DNA of 5,060 nucleotides, from positions 1-5,060 of the forward strand of contig VAZH01000353.1 in assembly GCA_005884465.1 (NCBI GenBank), read 5' to 3'. Within the stretch, counting starts at the first letter, position 1. Every line of letters starts with the position of its first letter. Shown one piece after another: positions 4,973 through 5,060 of the stretch. A model generated the notes under the pieces. It saw nothing but the letters and a program-made list of their open reading frames with translations, ran no database searches and had not been told where the DNA came from. The translations under genes were made by a program, and so were the position numbers. The DNA comes from Alphaproteobacteria bacterium (GTDB taxonomy: Bacteria > Pseudomonadota > Alphaproteobacteria > Rhizobiales > Xanthobacteraceae).

Positions 4973-5060
4973 GTGTTCACGGAGGGAATGCGTTCAGTCC
5001 GATCCTTTGCGATCATCCTGATCGTGCATCTCGCCGTGATCGTGCTGTGGCAGGTGCTGG
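4973..5060 (+). CDS. N-terminus of a membrane protein, probably an ABC transporter permease (partial)
   Basis: The frame reads (M)FTEGMRSVRSFAIILIVHLA, then VIVLWQVL, and runs off the window. A basic start (R-S-V-R-S) is followed by an uninterrupted hydrophobic span of about 18 residues ending WQVL. That fits the first membrane helix of SsuC/TauC-type permeases (BPD_transp_1 family), which often begin with a basic stretch followed by a helix ending LWxxL. Two starts are possible. GTG at 4973 has GGGGAG (4959-4964) eight bases upstream. ATG at 4988 has GGAGGG (4981-4986) only one base upstream, which is too close to work well, so GTG is preferred. The neighbouring NMT1-like binding protein and TetR gene favour a permease, but 28 residues cannot prove it. 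Confidence 0.5.
   Translation, partial: MFTEGMRSVRSFAIILIVHLAVIVLWQVL

Overview
The window looks like chromosomal DNA of an alphaproteobacterium of the Bradyrhizobium/Rhodopseudomonas (Nitrobacteraceae) type. The reasons are the high-GC coding style, a small DUF6894-like protein, and three kinds of short palindromic intergenic repeat that I recognise from that group: CGTCATTGCGAGG...GAAGCAATCC, GTCATTCCGGG...CCCGGAATGAC, and ATGGCCGGG-loop-CCCGGCCAT. The assignment rests on recognition, not on a database search.

Layout from left to right. Positions 1-227 hold what may be the last 22 codons of a plus-strand gene (stop at 67-69), a weak hairpin and a leader. A small DUF6894-like gene lies at 228-473 (+). 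It converges on a long minus-strand gene at 577-2511, which encodes a 644-residue metallo-beta-lactamase-fold alkyl sulfatase (SdsA/BDS1 type). Positions 2512-2796 hold a probable decayed 3' end of a tripartite-tricarboxylate-type (Bug/TctC) binding-protein gene on the plus strand, followed by a head-to-head pair of REP hairpins. A minus-strand gene at 2797-3801 encodes an exported NMT1/THI5-like (SsuA-like) ABC-transporter binding protein. Across a 134-base divergent promoter region, a TetR-family regulator runs rightward (3936-4583). Next comes about 390 bases without a gene, filled by a nested mosaic of palindromic repeats. The start of a membrane protein, plausibly the permease of an ABC transporter, runs off the right edge (4973 onward).

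How the genes may work together (inference): the TetR regulator probably controls the divergent binding protein and perhaps the following permease. The binding protein would deliver a small ligand to that permease. The alkyl sulfatase has no visible export signal and lies downstream of the binding-protein gene on the same strand, so one reading is an uptake-and-hydrolysis module for sulfate esters that yields alcohol plus sulfate. The ligand cannot be read from the sequence, and the 285-base gap with REP hairpins argues against a tight operon. I saw no transposase, integrase, CRISPR array, tRNA, rRNA or defence-type gene. Apart from the gene remnant and the repeats this is an ordinary metabolic and transport region.
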